A stretch of DNA of 64,000 nucleotides from Acidicapsa dinghuensis (GTDB lineage: Bacteria > Acidobacteriota > Terriglobia > Terriglobales > Acidobacteriaceae), in NCBI RefSeq assembly GCF_025685685.1, contig NZ_JAGSYH010000001.1, positions 1-64,000 on the forward strand, written 5' to 3'. A model generated the notes under the pieces. That model saw nothing but the letters and a program-made list of their open reading frames with translations. It did no database searches and was not told the DNA's origin. Each line of letters starts with the position of its first letter. The first letter of the stretch is position 1. A program made the position numbers and the translations under genes. Below, piece by piece: positions 1 through 8,801 of the stretch.

Positions 1-83
1 CCAAGGTCGATGCCGATCGTCAGCTCTACCTGGCCACGCTTACGGGGTACTTCTGCGATGAGGTGTTGCGTAGGCTTCTTCAT
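1..83 (-). CDS. IS110-family transposase, N-terminal fragment (runs off left edge)
   Basis: The reverse strand reads ATG at 83 and gives MKKPTQHLIAEVPRK followed by RGQVELTIGIDLG before the window ends. The TIGIDLG stretch is the usual first beta strand of IS110-type DEDD transposases, whose first catalytic Asp lies in it. A purine-rich GGAGGAG stretch lies about 12 bases upstream of the ATG. Only about 27 codons are visible, so intactness of the element cannot be judged, and I see no clear element end between here and the next gene. The family call rests on this short motif only. Confidence 0.6.
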   Translation of the reverse strand, partial: MKKPTQHLIAEVPRKRGQVELTIGIDL

Positions 84-187
84 GGGAACAGTCTGCTCCT
101 CCTGCGGAGGACCTGCTCATCCCATTTATCATTACCGATAGCGATCATGCTCGAACCCTGACGCCACGGGGATTATGGAGGAAGCAT

Positions 188-998
188 TTGTTCACGCATT
201 ATGATGACCCCGGTAAGTGTGAATGGCGAGGCGGAGCCCTCGACGCATTCGTAAAGCACTATAACGAGATATCTGGAACAAAGTATGCACTGACCGAATG
301 CCTGGACGTTGTTAGGATTTCGGGTGACCCCGAAAGAGCCGGAAGTGCTTTTAACAGATACAAGCACAAGCGTTCAAATGGTGATTGAACGAAAGTCAGT
401 CGTGTGGCCGAAATCCTATATCTATCAACATGGGCTAGGACATGAATTTGCTGGTTTGGTATGGGAAGGCGCGAAGGGCCATTTTCATGAGGCTGGTTAC
501 AAGTTGTCGATACGGTCTGCTGAGCTAAGAGCCATGAGCGGTAAGCAAATCAGGGATGCTGGTAGACAAATTGGCGAAGCGGTCTCATTGCTCACACCAG
601 CGGACTTGCCGATTCAAAGGGGTCAACCGATCGAGTGGTGGTTCAGAGCTATAGAACCGGGCGAGGAAGACGAGGACTTCAAAGGAATCGCCATCAATGA
701 GTTTGGTTCGATGGGCCTGGGCGGCTCTGAACGGAAGGCGGCAATTGAAGGGATTCCTTCAGAAATCCAAGAGCAGCTCAATGCTGCCGTAGAAAAGTTT
801 CACAGGTACCAAAAACAAATTAAATTGGTTCTTCTCGATTTCTACTCTGAAGATCTGTGGGAAGACGATATTCCCCCGATGATGCAGAACATTCAAATCC
901 CCGACGGAATTGACGAAATCTGGCGGACTACACGCGATTGGGTCTCAGCCGATGATTATGAGGTAGGTTACGATCGCCTGTATAAACGATCGTCGTAA
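188..998 (+). pseudogene. Hypothetical protein interrupted by an apparent +1 frameshift
   Basis: A TTG start at 188 has an ideal GGAGG at 177-181 (6-base spacing) and opens a 66-codon frame ending at 388. The frame that continues to 998 overlaps it and encodes about 207 residues if started at the ATG at 378. Removing one C from the CCCC run at 328-331 joins both frames into one protein of about 269 residues, reading ISGDPKEPEVLLTDTSTS across the junction, which looks like continuous protein. The downstream part is acidic and Trp-rich with no membrane segment. I do not recognise the family. It may be a true pseudogene, a programmed shift, a sequencing error, or two separate genes with the second starting at 378. 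It lies next to the transposase in an accessory stretch. Confidence 0.5.
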
Positions 999-1068
999 TT
1001 TTCAGACTAGCGTCGCGCTTGCCTGTGTGTAAAACAATGATCGAGATCAAGAGGTTATCTTCACTTCG

Positions 1069-1713
1069 ATGTTGAAACATGGCCCATTACGTCGAGATAT
1101 TGATCGGGTTCTGGATTTTCGGAAAACCATCAAGCTTTCTGGCCATAAATGGACAGCCATCGATCACCGTCGAGTCTATTCAGCTTCGCTATATGAGGTG
1201 ACTTCCGAACATGTATCGTCGGTCTGCCTGCTTCTCCTTTTCTCGCGAACTTCAAGCGCTGCTGCCTTGCTGAGAAGTTGTGTAGAGAGTGCCGTGCGAG
1301 GAACATGGCTTCTGCTGGTCGCAACTGAAGATGATATTGAGAACGTGGTGGCTGAGCGCGGCAAGGACAAGGGGTGGCCTGGGCTTGACCAGATGATGGG
1401 TGCCATCGAAGGTCATCACAAGGCAGGCGGCCTGCTAAGACGCATATTTACGCATACAGGTGCTCTGAATGATCTAACGCATGGCGGCTTGATGCAGATC
1501 GCCCATCGCATGGGGCCGCATGCAGGACAAGATACAGTCCCACACGTCAATAGAATGTGCCTTCGCAACGTATGTAACGCGCTTGCCCTCATCACTTGCT
1601 CCCTGCACCTTGATGTAAATGACCTATCCGAAGTGGCGTCGGTCACTCTTCGCGCAGCGGAACTGTTTGCGAGCTTCGAGATGGCCGGTGACGCTCAAGC
1701 TCCGATGAGATAA
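1069..1713 (+). CDS. Hypothetical helical protein (DUF6988/DUF5677-like)
   Basis: This 214-residue protein appears mostly alpha-helical. A segment at about residues 55-80 (LLFSRTSSAAALLRSCVESA) and the later ALNDLTHGGLMQIAHR recall poorly characterised bacterial proteins of the DUF6988/DUF5677 type, which share a pattern of helical repeats with a conserved Arg/Glu and a His-Gly-Gly. The start is the ATG at 1069; the ribosome-binding site is weak. There is no signal peptide. It follows the frameshifted gene in the same direction after 70 bases. No function can be assigned, and the family link is from memory of the sequence pattern. Confidence 0.6.
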   Translation: MLKHGPLRRDIDRVLDFRKTIKLSGHKWTAIDHRRVYSASLYEVTSEHVSSVCLLLLFSRTSSAAALLRSCVESAVRGTWLLLVATEDDIENVVAERGKDKGWPGLDQMMGAIEGHHKAGGLLRRIFTHTGALNDLTHGGLMQIAHRMGPHAGQDTVPHVNRMCLRNVCNALALITCSLHLDVNDLSEVASVTLRAAELFASFEMAGDAQAPMR

Positions 1714-1808
1714 GTCCTGTGAAACGCGGTTCACTTGATCAGCAGAGTGAGTACAAAGGAAGTAACAGCGTTCGTATCCGGTGTGCGCTTTGATTGCCCA
1801 AGGGTAGA

Positions 1809-2135
1809 TCAGCTTATACCGGGCAGATTTATGCCGCCTAACATGCCTTTGAGCTGGCCCTGGAGGGCTTCTTCGGCTTTACGGCCGGCATCGTTGACTG
1901 CGGCTACGATGAGGTCTTCGAGCATCTCTACGTCGGCGGTGCTGCCGGTGAGGCTGGTGACGGCGGCGGGGTCGATGTGGAGTTTGAGAAGCTGCTTCTT
2001 GCCGTTCATGGTGGCGGTGACGGCGCCGCCGCCGCTGGTGCCTTCGATGACAGTCTGGGCGAGCTTGCGCTGCACCTCTTCCTGCATCTGGCTGGCCTGG
2101 GAAAGCATCTCCTGCAATTTGAGTGGGTTGAACAT
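1809..2135 (-). CDS. ybaB: YbaB/EbfC family nucleoid-associated protein
   Basis: This 108-residue protein starts MFNPLKLQEMLSQASQMQEE, the amphipathic N-terminal helix of the YbaB/EbfC family. It then has the core strand with Gly-rich turn (EGTSGGGAVTATMNGK) and the signature LEDLIVAAVNDAGRKAEE. Family members are small dimeric DNA-binding proteins that coat the nucleoid. It lies 45 bases downstream of dnaX on the same strand, the usual arrangement. The recR gene that commonly follows ybaB is not found here; instead the sequence passes into accessory genes. Confidence 0.95.
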   Translation of the reverse strand: MFNPLKLQEMLSQASQMQEEVQRKLAQTVIEGTSGGGAVTATMNGKKQLLKLHIDPAAVTSLTGSTADVEMLEDLIVAAVNDAGRKAEEALQGQLKGMLGGINLPGIS

Positions 2136-2180
2136 GACAAGCTCCGATGTACGTGAGGACTTCTTGGCCCTCTCTTGATC

Positions 2181-4331
2181 CTAATCCTTGCGCAAATCGA
2201 TGACGCTGACTATCTCCGCATTGAAGACAGACATCGCTTCTAGAACGAGGGGATTATTGCGCGCCTCCTGTTCGATGCTGCCGAGGGGTGCACGGACTCT
2301 TGCCGCACCGGGAGTGGCAAGGCCTTCGCCGGGGAGGATCATGAAGCGGGTGGGCGCGCCTGATTCGGTGAGTCCCTGACGGATTAGCTTTTCGGCGACT
2401 GCGTTGAAGGTGAGTTTGATCATCTTCGCTTTGCAGTCGACTTCGATGCGGACGACTCCACCTTCAATGGCCCATTTACCACCCTCAACGAGAGTGGCGG
2501 CGGTGCCGTGGCCGCCGGACGCCAAGGCTTGAGCGACGGCGGTGATGATGGCGTCGAGATTGTCCGGCGCGGCTGCCGGTTGAGGTGCGGCGGACAACGG
2601 CGGAAACTTCGCCGGGGCTAAAGCCCGTTCGTTTAAGGGGGCTTCATTCAGGGGGCTGAAGCTTCCTGCTTCCTCCGGGATTTCGGCAGATGTCGAAATT
2701 TCGACGGCGGTTTCATTCGCAGGGCTGGAAGAAGATGTCTCCAGGGGCAGGACAGGCGACGGTAGCGGCGAGTCATCGGGAACCGATTCAGCGATTTGTG
2801 CCTGAGCCGTTGGTGGCTCTTGAGCGGATGCGGCTAGATCTTGAGCGATGGCGGGCTGTTCGGGGATTTCAAGAGCCAGTGCGCCTGCTGTGGTCGCCGT
2901 GGTAGGGCCGGAAACGGGTTCTGGCGCGTGACGCGGCAGGTCGGGGACTGGGATGGGGCCGAGCGTTGGCCCAGATGTGCTGGAGAGTGCGGAGCGCGGG
3001 TTGCCGAAGGGTGAGATAGTCGGCGAAGACGGCGTCGCAGGGCGCGGCTGCACCGGTGCTGCGGGCCGGATGGAGGATGAATCCGGTGAGGTGCGGGCCG
3101 GGGCTGGGCCGCCTGGAGTCGATGGACGGCGCGAGGCAGATGAGGCCATGCCGCTGAGGATTTCTTCGACGGGGAGGAGTTTCTGGGCCTGGATGAGCTT
3201 GAGGAGGCCCAGTTCGAGGTGGAAGCGCTGCTCCTGACGAAAATTCAGGTCGTCGAAAGTGCGCAGGGCGATCTGTAGATTGCGAGTGAGGTCGTCTTCG
3301 GTGAAGAGCTGGGCGGTGCGAGCAGCGCGGGAGCGCTCATCCTGCGCGATGGCGAGCAGCTGGGTGTTTTCGCCACCGAGCTTGGCCATGAGGCAGTTGC
3401 GCAAGTAGCGGACGAGCTGACGGGCGAGCGCGGAAGGGCTGTTGCCGACGCTGAGGAGCTTGTCGAGATCCTCCATCAGCTTTGCAGTGTCCTGTGCGCT
3501 GACGGACTCCATGAGGCGCTCGAAGACGGCGTTGGGGACGGAGCCCATGAGTTCGCGTATTTGTTCCCCATTGAGCAATGGACGGCCGTTTTCGAGCGGA
3601 GCTGAGGCGATGGCCTGGTCCATTATGGAGAGGGCATCGCGCATGGAGCCGTCGCCAGCCTCGGCGAGCAGGGAAAGCGCGGTTTCGTCGGTGGCGACGT
3701 TTTCGTGCTCGGCGATGGCGCGAAGCTGGCCGAGGATATCGTCGAACTTGACGGCGTGAAAGCTGAAGTGCTGGCAGCGCGAGCGGATGGTCTGCGGGAT
3801 GTTTTCGGGCTCGGTGGTGGCCATCATGAAGATGACCCAGTCGGGGGGCTCTTCGAGGGTTTTGAGGATGGCGTTGAAGGCTGCGTCGGTGATCTGGTGC
3901 GCTTCGTCGAGGAGGAAGATCTTGTAGCGGTCGCGGGCGGGGCGGACCTCGGCCTGCTGGATGATAGAGCGAACGTCGTCGATGCCGCGATTGGAGGCGG
4001 CGTCGATCTCGATGAAATCGAAGGAATGCGAGAGGGCTTCTTCGCCACTGGCGTTGCCGCCGGAGGAGATTTCGCGGCAGGGAAGGCATTTGAGGCAAGG
4101 CTCAACGGTCGGGCGCTCGGGTGAGCCGACGGTATTGCGGCAGTTGAGGGCCATGGCCAGGATGCGGGCGATGGTGGTCTTACCGATGCCGCGATGGCCG
4201 GAAAAGATGTAGCCGTGGGCGATGCGTCCCTGAGTGAGAGCGTTGGTGAGGGTGCGGGTGACGTGGTCCTGGCCGGCTACGTCCGAAAAGCGCTGGGGAC
4301 GGTATTTGCGCGCCAGTACCTGATAGCCCAT
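2181..4331 (-). CDS. dnaX: DNA polymerase III subunit gamma/tau
   Basis: DnaX is the clamp-loader ATPase that loads the beta sliding clamp during replication. The 716-residue reading from the ATG at 4331 (MGYQVLARKYRPQRFSDV) begins exactly where DnaX proteins normally begin, so the longer upstream frame is not used. Visible motifs are Walker A GHRGIGKT (45-52), zinc ligands Cys64, Cys79, Cys82 and Cys85, Walker B FLLDEAH (139-145) and the arginine-finger sensor TIRSRCQ (181-187). A long Pro/Ala/Ser-rich linker (about 395-590) precedes the C-terminal tau domain. ybaB follows on the same strand. I see no slippery sequence for a shortened gamma form. Confidence 0.96.
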   Translation of the reverse strand: MGYQVLARKYRPQRFSDVAGQDHVTRTLTNALTQGRIAHGYIFSGHRGIGKTTIARILAMALNCRNTVGSPERPTVEPCLKCLPCREISSGGNASGEEALSHSFDFIEIDAASNRGIDDVRSIIQQAEVRPARDRYKIFLLDEAHQITDAAFNAILKTLEEPPDWVIFMMATTEPENIPQTIRSRCQHFSFHAVKFDDILGQLRAIAEHENVATDETALSLLAEAGDGSMRDALSIMDQAIASAPLENGRPLLNGEQIRELMGSVPNAVFERLMESVSAQDTAKLMEDLDKLLSVGNSPSALARQLVRYLRNCLMAKLGGENTQLLAIAQDERSRAARTAQLFTEDDLTRNLQIALRTFDDLNFRQEQRFHLELGLLKLIQAQKLLPVEEILSGMASSASRRPSTPGGPAPARTSPDSSSIRPAAPVQPRPATPSSPTISPFGNPRSALSSTSGPTLGPIPVPDLPRHAPEPVSGPTTATTAGALALEIPEQPAIAQDLAASAQEPPTAQAQIAESVPDDSPLPSPVLPLETSSSSPANETAVEISTSAEIPEEAGSFSPLNEAPLNERALAPAKFPPLSAAPQPAAAPDNLDAIITAVAQALASGGHGTAATLVEGGKWAIEGGVVRIEVDCKAKMIKLTFNAVAEKLIRQGLTESGAPTRFMILPGEGLATPGAARVRAPLGSIEQEARNNPLVLEAMSVFNAEIVSVIDLRKD

Positions 4332-4446
4332 TGTGAGGTTTCTCCCAGATGGATTGTAACGGTTGGATGATGGCGTGCTCGGCTGCGGCTGGTGGAAAAC
4401 CAAGCACGGAGCGCGGGGAGCGTGTGACTGATAGAGTGGCTGCATT

Positions 4447-5361
4447 ATGCGGTTCTGGTTTGCACGCGATGGTGAGGTTTCGCTACATAAGCAGCTTGTC
4501 ACGCAGATTATCTTTGGCATCGTATCTGGCGAATTGGAGCCGGGGCGACGGCTTCCGAGCACTCGCGAGATGGCACGGCGATTTCATCTGCACGCAAACA
4601 CGGTGAATGCGGGATATCGGGAACTGGAGCGCGAGGGATGGGTAGAAGTCCGGCATGGGAGCGGCGTATATGTACAGCAAAAGAAACCGGAAGCAGCCGA
4701 GCGGCCTGAGTTGATGCTGGACAGTTTAATCGCTGGGGTGTTTCGTTCAGCGCGTGAAATAGGAGTGCCGTTGGCGGATGTGAGAGCGCGGATGCAGCGA
4801 TGGATGTCGATGCAGCCACCAGATCATGTGCTGGTTGTTGAGCCGGATGAAGAGTTGCGGCGAATTTTGATGACTGAGATTGAGACGACAGGGCTGGAAA
4901 CTGCCGGTTGTTCGCTGCAAGAGATGCAGGAGATGGCGCGGTGGGTTGGAGCATTTCCGGTAGTATTGCCCAGCAAGAGCGAGATGGTTAGAGCAGCGCT
5001 GCCGCAGGGAATAGATTTTTTGACGCTGAAAGTGCGCTCGATCCCGGAGAGCCTGACAGGTTATCTACCTGCACCGACTGACTTGTTGATCGGCGTGGCA
5101 TCACGTTGGGGCGAGTTTTTGCGGTCCTGCCGGACGATGCTGGTGGCGGCGGGATTTGATTCGGAAAATCTTGTAGTGCGGGACGCGCGCGAGCCTGGAT
5201 GGTTGCAGGATCTGGAGGCGGCAGCGGTGGTGGTTTGCGATGGATTGATCGCGGCAGAACTCAAAGGACGGCGCGGCGTAATTTCCTTTTCGGTTGTCTC
5301 GGAGGAATCGCTGCAAGAGTTGCGGCGATACCGGGAATTATTGCTGGCGCAGATGGATTGA
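4447..5361 (+). CDS. GntR-family transcriptional regulator
   Basis: This 304-residue protein has an N-terminal GntR winged helix-turn-helix at residues 1-75. It includes the hallmark LEPGRRLPSTREMARRFHLH, the recognition helix HANTVNAGYRELEREG and the wing VEVRHGSGVYV. The C-terminal ~200 residues (from about 120) alternate helices and strands like a small-molecule or periplasmic-binding-like sensor, but I cannot name that domain. It is divergent from dnaX across a 115-base gap, so it may control its own promoter there. The ligand is unknown. Confidence 0.88.
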   Translation: MRFWFARDGEVSLHKQLVTQIIFGIVSGELEPGRRLPSTREMARRFHLHANTVNAGYRELEREGWVEVRHGSGVYVQQKKPEAAERPELMLDSLIAGVFRSAREIGVPLADVRARMQRWMSMQPPDHVLVVEPDEELRRILMTEIETTGLETAGCSLQEMQEMARWVGAFPVVLPSKSEMVRAALPQGIDFLTLKVRSIPESLTGYLPAPTDLLIGVASRWGEFLRSCRTMLVAAGFDSENLVVRDAREPGWLQDLEAAAVVVCDGLIAAELKGRRGVISFSVVSEESLQELRRYRELLLAQMD

Positions 5362-5468
5362 GCTGTGGACGATTGCCGATGTGACAGTTGCGAAAGTGAC
5401 ACAAGGCGAATGGATGACGGATTGAGGTATGAGTAGATTCTCCACCAGAGAAACACTGGAGGGGATCA

Positions 5469-6017
5469 ATGCCAAGAAGGATATTCTTCGTGCTGTTGCT
5501 ATTCGTATCGCTGTTACCGCTGTATGCCGAAGACGGTGGCGGAGTGGTGTTCAAGAGCGGGAGTGTGACGCATGTCAAGCCGGGAGCGGCGGGGCGGTTG
5601 GTACTGACCGATTCGGAGAAGCTGGTGTTTGAGTCGGCAGGGGGGAATTTGGAAATTCCCTTTCAGAAGATCCAGGCGTTTGAACATACGAAGGAAGTTG
5701 CGGTGCATATGGGATGGGCGCCAGCGGTTCTGATTGAGACGATCAAGCAACGTAGGCGGAATCACTTTTTGAAGCTGTCTTATCTTGATGGCAACGATGT
5801 CGATCAGTTTGTGATTTTCCAAATTCCGAAGCAGATGCCCGAGATTCTGATGATGACTCTTCTAATGCGTTCACCGGATGCGTCATGCCAGCCGAGTGCA
5901 GATTGCGATTCGATCTTTCGCCCGCGAGGCCACAGACAAGTGAAACTCGAATACCGCGGTGCACTTTCAAGAGAGATCCAGCCGCTGCATGCGACTCCTC
6001 TTGGACAGACGCCGTAG
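5469..6017 (+). CDS. Hypothetical exported protein
   Basis: This 182-residue protein has a clear Sec signal peptide (MPRRIFFVLLLFVSLLPLYA, cleaved near residue 20). The mature part is a small beta-rich domain (about 25-140) with GVVFKSGSVTHVKPG and IPFQKIQAFEHTKEV. The start has GGAGG about 8 bases upstream. The last 40 residues are Cys/Arg/Pro-rich and may be disordered. I do not recognise the family. It ends 28 bases before the convergent gene. Confidence 0.7.
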   Translation: MPRRIFFVLLLFVSLLPLYAEDGGGVVFKSGSVTHVKPGAAGRLVLTDSEKLVFESAGGNLEIPFQKIQAFEHTKEVAVHMGWAPAVLIETIKQRRRNHFLKLSYLDGNDVDQFVIFQIPKQMPEILMMTLLMRSPDASCQPSADCDSIFRPRGHRQVKLEYRGALSREIQPLHATPLGQTP

Positions 6018-6044
6018 CAGGGAACGGCTCCCGGCAAGTAGGGG

Positions 6045-6527
6045 TTATTGTGCTGGGCAGTCTTTGCGGCCGGTGTCGGCTACGCTGGCGATTAACCATT
6101 TGCCATCGACGCGGATGAGGTTGAATAGGTCGGTGCCGCAGTGGTCGACTTTGCCGTTGGAAAGGAATTCAAAGGGAGCCCAGACTACGGCGAGGTCGTT
6201 GTCGATGCGGACGAGGGGATCGTGGATGCTCTCTTCGATGGGTGTGTCTTTCCCGTCGGGGCTGGGCTTGCTGAGGCGGTCGGCGAAGGATTCGATCGTC
6301 ATCTGGTGAGGCTTGCCGTCGCGCATGAGGATCATGTTTGCGCCGGGGATGGCGGAGGCTTTGATGGCTGAGCCGTCATGGGCAGACATGCCGTTGAATA
6401 GCTGATGGACGGGGGCGAGGACGGCGTCTTCTTCCGGTGTTGACGCAACTGCGGCCGGAGACGGCAGGGCACATGCGAGAAAGGCTACGGCAAGCGCGGA
6501 ATGGAAGAGCGTGCGTGCTGGGGTCAT
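6045..6527 (-). CDS. Exported SnoaL/NTF2-like protein (DUF4440-type)
   Basis: From the ATG at 6527 this is 160 residues. A Sec signal peptide (TLFHSALAVAFLACALPSPA) is followed by an NTF2-like fold: a helical start (EEDAVLAPVHQLFNGMSAHD), ALIxP-type strands and a C-terminal pattern NDLAVVWAPFEFLSNGKVDH...GTDLFNLIRVDGKWLI typical of SnoaL/DUF4440-like proteins. An upstream in-frame extension would bury the signal peptide, so the later start is chosen. Members of this fold are enzymes or binding proteins; no active-site assignment is possible. Confidence 0.82.
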   Translation of the reverse strand: MTPARTLFHSALAVAFLACALPSPAAVASTPEEDAVLAPVHQLFNGMSAHDGSAIKASAIPGANMILMRDGKPHQMTIESFADRLSKPSPDGKDTPIEESIHDPLVRIDNDLAVVWAPFEFLSNGKVDHCGTDLFNLIRVDGKWLIASVADTGRKDCPAQ

Positions 6528-6632
6528 GGATGAGGATTGTAAACCGCTGAGGAAGGACTTTTGCCAAGGATTAAGAGGTTGCCTCCGTCTCAGAAGCGAG
6601 ACCGGGGACAACCTCTTTGTGCTAACGCGGCA

Positions 6633-7121
6633 TCAGCGTTGGGTGCGAGTTTTGACGGCTTTGCGCTTGCCGCGTTTTTTTGCTGCCTTGCGAGCCTCGG
6701 CTTTGCGGCGGCGGATTTCACCGGTTGAATACATGGAGCCTCGGCAGTTGGATGCGCCGCAGTAGCAGGTGCAGGGGTCGTCGCCGCCGTCGTAGAGGCA
6801 GTAGTCGTAGGTGATTTCGGTTTCGGCGCGGATATCGCGCAGGGCGATGACCCAGACGCGGCCGTCATCATCTTCGCGGGTTTCGCAGTTGCCGTCGCAA
6901 CTGTGGTTGATGAACATGGCGGTGCAGAAGCCGTCGATGACGATGTCTCCTTCGCCGAGTCCAAAGAGATAGGTGACAGGCGAGTCGACGTAGAGCTTGT
7001 CGGCCTCGTCTTTAGAAATGTGGCGGCCGGTGTATTCGGCGACGCGCTCGCCTTTACGGACAGGCGTAGTGGTGTAGCAACCGGCGGCGTGGATGGCTGA
7101 CGAGCGAACGATCAATCCCAT
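6633..7121 (-). CDS. SET-domain protein (putative protein lysine methyltransferase)
   Basis: This 162-residue protein is almost entirely a SET domain. It carries NHSC at 72-75, the EITYDY active-site strand at 102-107, and a post-SET zinc cluster with Cys117, Cys119, Cys121 and Cys126. SET proteins transfer methyl groups from S-adenosylmethionine to lysines of proteins. The last ~30 residues form a Lys/Arg-rich tail (AKKRGKRK) that could bind nucleic acid. There is no signal peptide, so it is cytoplasmic. Bacterial SET proteins are scattered across phyla and their targets are mostly unknown. Confidence 0.9.
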   Translation of the reverse strand: MGLIVRSSAIHAAGCYTTTPVRKGERVAEYTGRHISKDEADKLYVDSPVTYLFGLGEGDIVIDGFCTAMFINHSCDGNCETREDDDGRVWVIALRDIRAETEITYDYCLYDGGDDPCTCYCGASNCRGSMYSTGEIRRRKAEARKAAKKRGKRKAVKTRTQR

Positions 7122-7249
7122 ATTCTGTGTGTGAGGCGGTATCCGGTGGGGAGTGTTTAAGAGATCGGAGATGTGTCCTGCGATGCCTTAAGAACGCATC
7201 CTACCATTGATGGCAGCACGTTAAAAGCGATGTCTGAGATGAAGCGGAG

Positions 7250-8089
7250 ATGATTGGAATCATGCGGCGAAAGTACATCATTCTGAGTGCGGCAAAGCAG
7301 ACGCTGATGAGCAGCGGGAAGCTGGTTGTGTTGGCCGCGGCGGTGTGGGTATTTGCTGGAGTGTTGGGAGTCGCGCAGAGCGGGCAGAGTTCTAGCGGAG
7401 AAAGCCAAAAGCCGACGAGTGATAATCCATTTCCTGGCGAGGCTCCGCAGGCACCGGCTCCGCAGCCGGATGCGGGAAAGCCTGCGGCGGGTTCGCAGGA
7501 TCAAGCTGCTCCGAAGAAGTCGAGCGACAATCCGTTTCCGGGTGAAGACTCGAATGCGCCTATTATTCCAACCGAGCCGGGTACGGGTACATCGGGATCG
7601 GGTGCTTCCGGAACGGGCCGTAGCGCGGGTTCGGGTACGCCGGGGCATCGTGATTCCGAGGGAGATCCGGTACGGTCGCCGGATGGGCAGGGGCACTATG
7701 CGGGCGATGCCGGATCGGATGATGGATTCAGCTCAAGCCTGTCTGGCGTGAACGATGTGCCTGCTCCCGATGCGGGGAAAGCTAGGCCGCCTGTTCCTGT
7801 AGAGAATGTGCAGGAAGATCTGAATGTAGGGAAGTTTTATCTTCAAAGCAAAAACTGGCGAGCGGCTCAGTCGCGATTTTCCTCAGCGTTTGCCGCGGAT
7901 AAGGAAAATCCGGATGCGGTGTGGGGACTGGCCGAAGCGGAGCGGCACTTAGGGATGCTGAAAGAGGCTGATACGCATTACAAGCTGCTTCTAGTCTACG
8001 ATCCGGGTGGACCTCATGGAAAAGAGGCGCGCAAAGCGCTTGAGGAAGTGGAAGCCAAGCTGAATTCGCCCGGGCTGAGTAAAAAATAG
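7250..8089 (+). CDS. TPR-containing envelope protein
   Basis: This 279-residue protein has an N-terminal membrane segment or signal (LVVLAAAVWVFAGVLGVAQS) and a long low-complexity Pro/Gly/Ser region (about 45-175) in which SDNPFPGE occurs twice. The C-terminal part has TPR-like repeats (residues 185-275: YLQSKNWRAAQSRFSSAFAA, then AVWGLAEAERHLGMLKEADT). The layout suggests an exported protein tethered by a flexible linker, with the TPR domain as interaction module. An alternative start at 7262 is equally good. Confidence 0.75.
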   Translation: MIGIMRRKYIILSAAKQTLMSSGKLVVLAAAVWVFAGVLGVAQSGQSSSGESQKPTSDNPFPGEAPQAPAPQPDAGKPAAGSQDQAAPKKSSDNPFPGEDSNAPIIPTEPGTGTSGSGASGTGRSAGSGTPGHRDSEGDPVRSPDGQGHYAGDAGSDDGFSSSLSGVNDVPAPDAGKARPPVPVENVQEDLNVGKFYLQSKNWRAAQSRFSSAFAADKENPDAVWGLAEAERHLGMLKEADTHYKLLLVYDPGGPHGKEARKALEEVEAKLNSPGLSKK

Positions 8090-8227
8090 CGGCAACTATA
8101 AGAAATTAGTTCTATATACTTCTTCTTAATAGATTTTCACAGACATATCCTGCTGCACCTATCACCGTGCGTCATTGTAAGTTCGCCTTGGGAACTGATA
8201 AAGAAGGGATGATTTACGCGGATACGC

Positions 8228-8785
8228 ATGCATCCTGTGTTGAAGTCTGCCTTGGAACCCCTGGCTGAACAAATCGCAAATGTGAGCAAGGATGAAGCCC
8301 AGATTGCCCCGCTGCCTGGCCCCGGCAGATGGTCTGTCCAGCAGATCATGGAGCATCTAATGCTCACATACTGTCAGACGATTGCGAGTGTCGGAAAACA
8401 ACTGAAGTCGGGAAAGCCGCCAAAGCATCGCCGAGGCGTACTTCAGTCATTTGTGCGGATGCAAGCGATAGCGTTTGGGCACATGCCTCAAGGCGTTCCA
8501 GCGATACGTGCATTTCGCCCCGAAGAATTTGCAGCGGAGGATGGGCCGGCAATTGCTGGAAGATTTCTGCGCATGGCCGAACAGATGGATCTGTGCCTGG
8601 TAGAGGCACGGAAAAAGTTCGGGATACAAGTGTGCGGAGAGCATCCTGTGTATGGAGCACTACGCGTGGACGAGTGGCGACGGTATCACGCGGTACACGC
8701 GAGGCATCACCTGGCGCAGTTAAGGGCGACGGTTCGATACGCGAAGGCGCAGACGGCTCCGAGTGCGGCCAAGACGGAATCCTGA
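8228..8785 (+). CDS. DinB/DUF1569-like four-helix protein
   Basis: This 185-residue cytoplasmic protein has the DinB-superfamily pattern. There is an N-terminal helix, then GPGRWSVQQIMEHLMLTY with the first metal-type His, and a C-terminal helix (YHAVHARHHLAQL) with the other two candidate His ligands. DinB-like proteins bind a divalent metal and include thiol transferases, but most have no known role. The start is the ATG at 8228. Its stop codon lies within a short inverted repeat shared with the convergent prepilin peptidase gene. Confidence 0.78.
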   Translation: MHPVLKSALEPLAEQIANVSKDEAQIAPLPGPGRWSVQQIMEHLMLTYCQTIASVGKQLKSGKPPKHRRGVLQSFVRMQAIAFGHMPQGVPAIRAFRPEEFAAEDGPAIAGRFLRMAEQMDLCLVEARKKFGIQVCGEHPVYGALRVDEWRRYHAVHARHHLAQLRATVRYAKAQTAPSAAKTES

Positions 8786-8801
8786 TTTTCTTTCAAATCA
8801 G
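8782..8801. terminator. Inverted repeat over two convergent stop codons
   Basis: CTGATTT at 8782-8788 pairs perfectly with AAATCAG at 8795-8801 around a 6-base loop. The repeat contains the TGA stops of both converging genes (8783-8785 on + and 8793-8795 on -). It lacks a long T-run, so it is a possible bidirectional terminator only. Confidence 0.35.

Noticed and set aside
3705..4124. Long antisense frame opposite dnaX
   Set aside because: Acidic, repetitive shadow of a well-supported gene.
8096..8132. AT-rich imperfect hairpin after the TPR gene
   Set aside because: Bulged stem with a long loop and no T-run; too weak to call a terminator.
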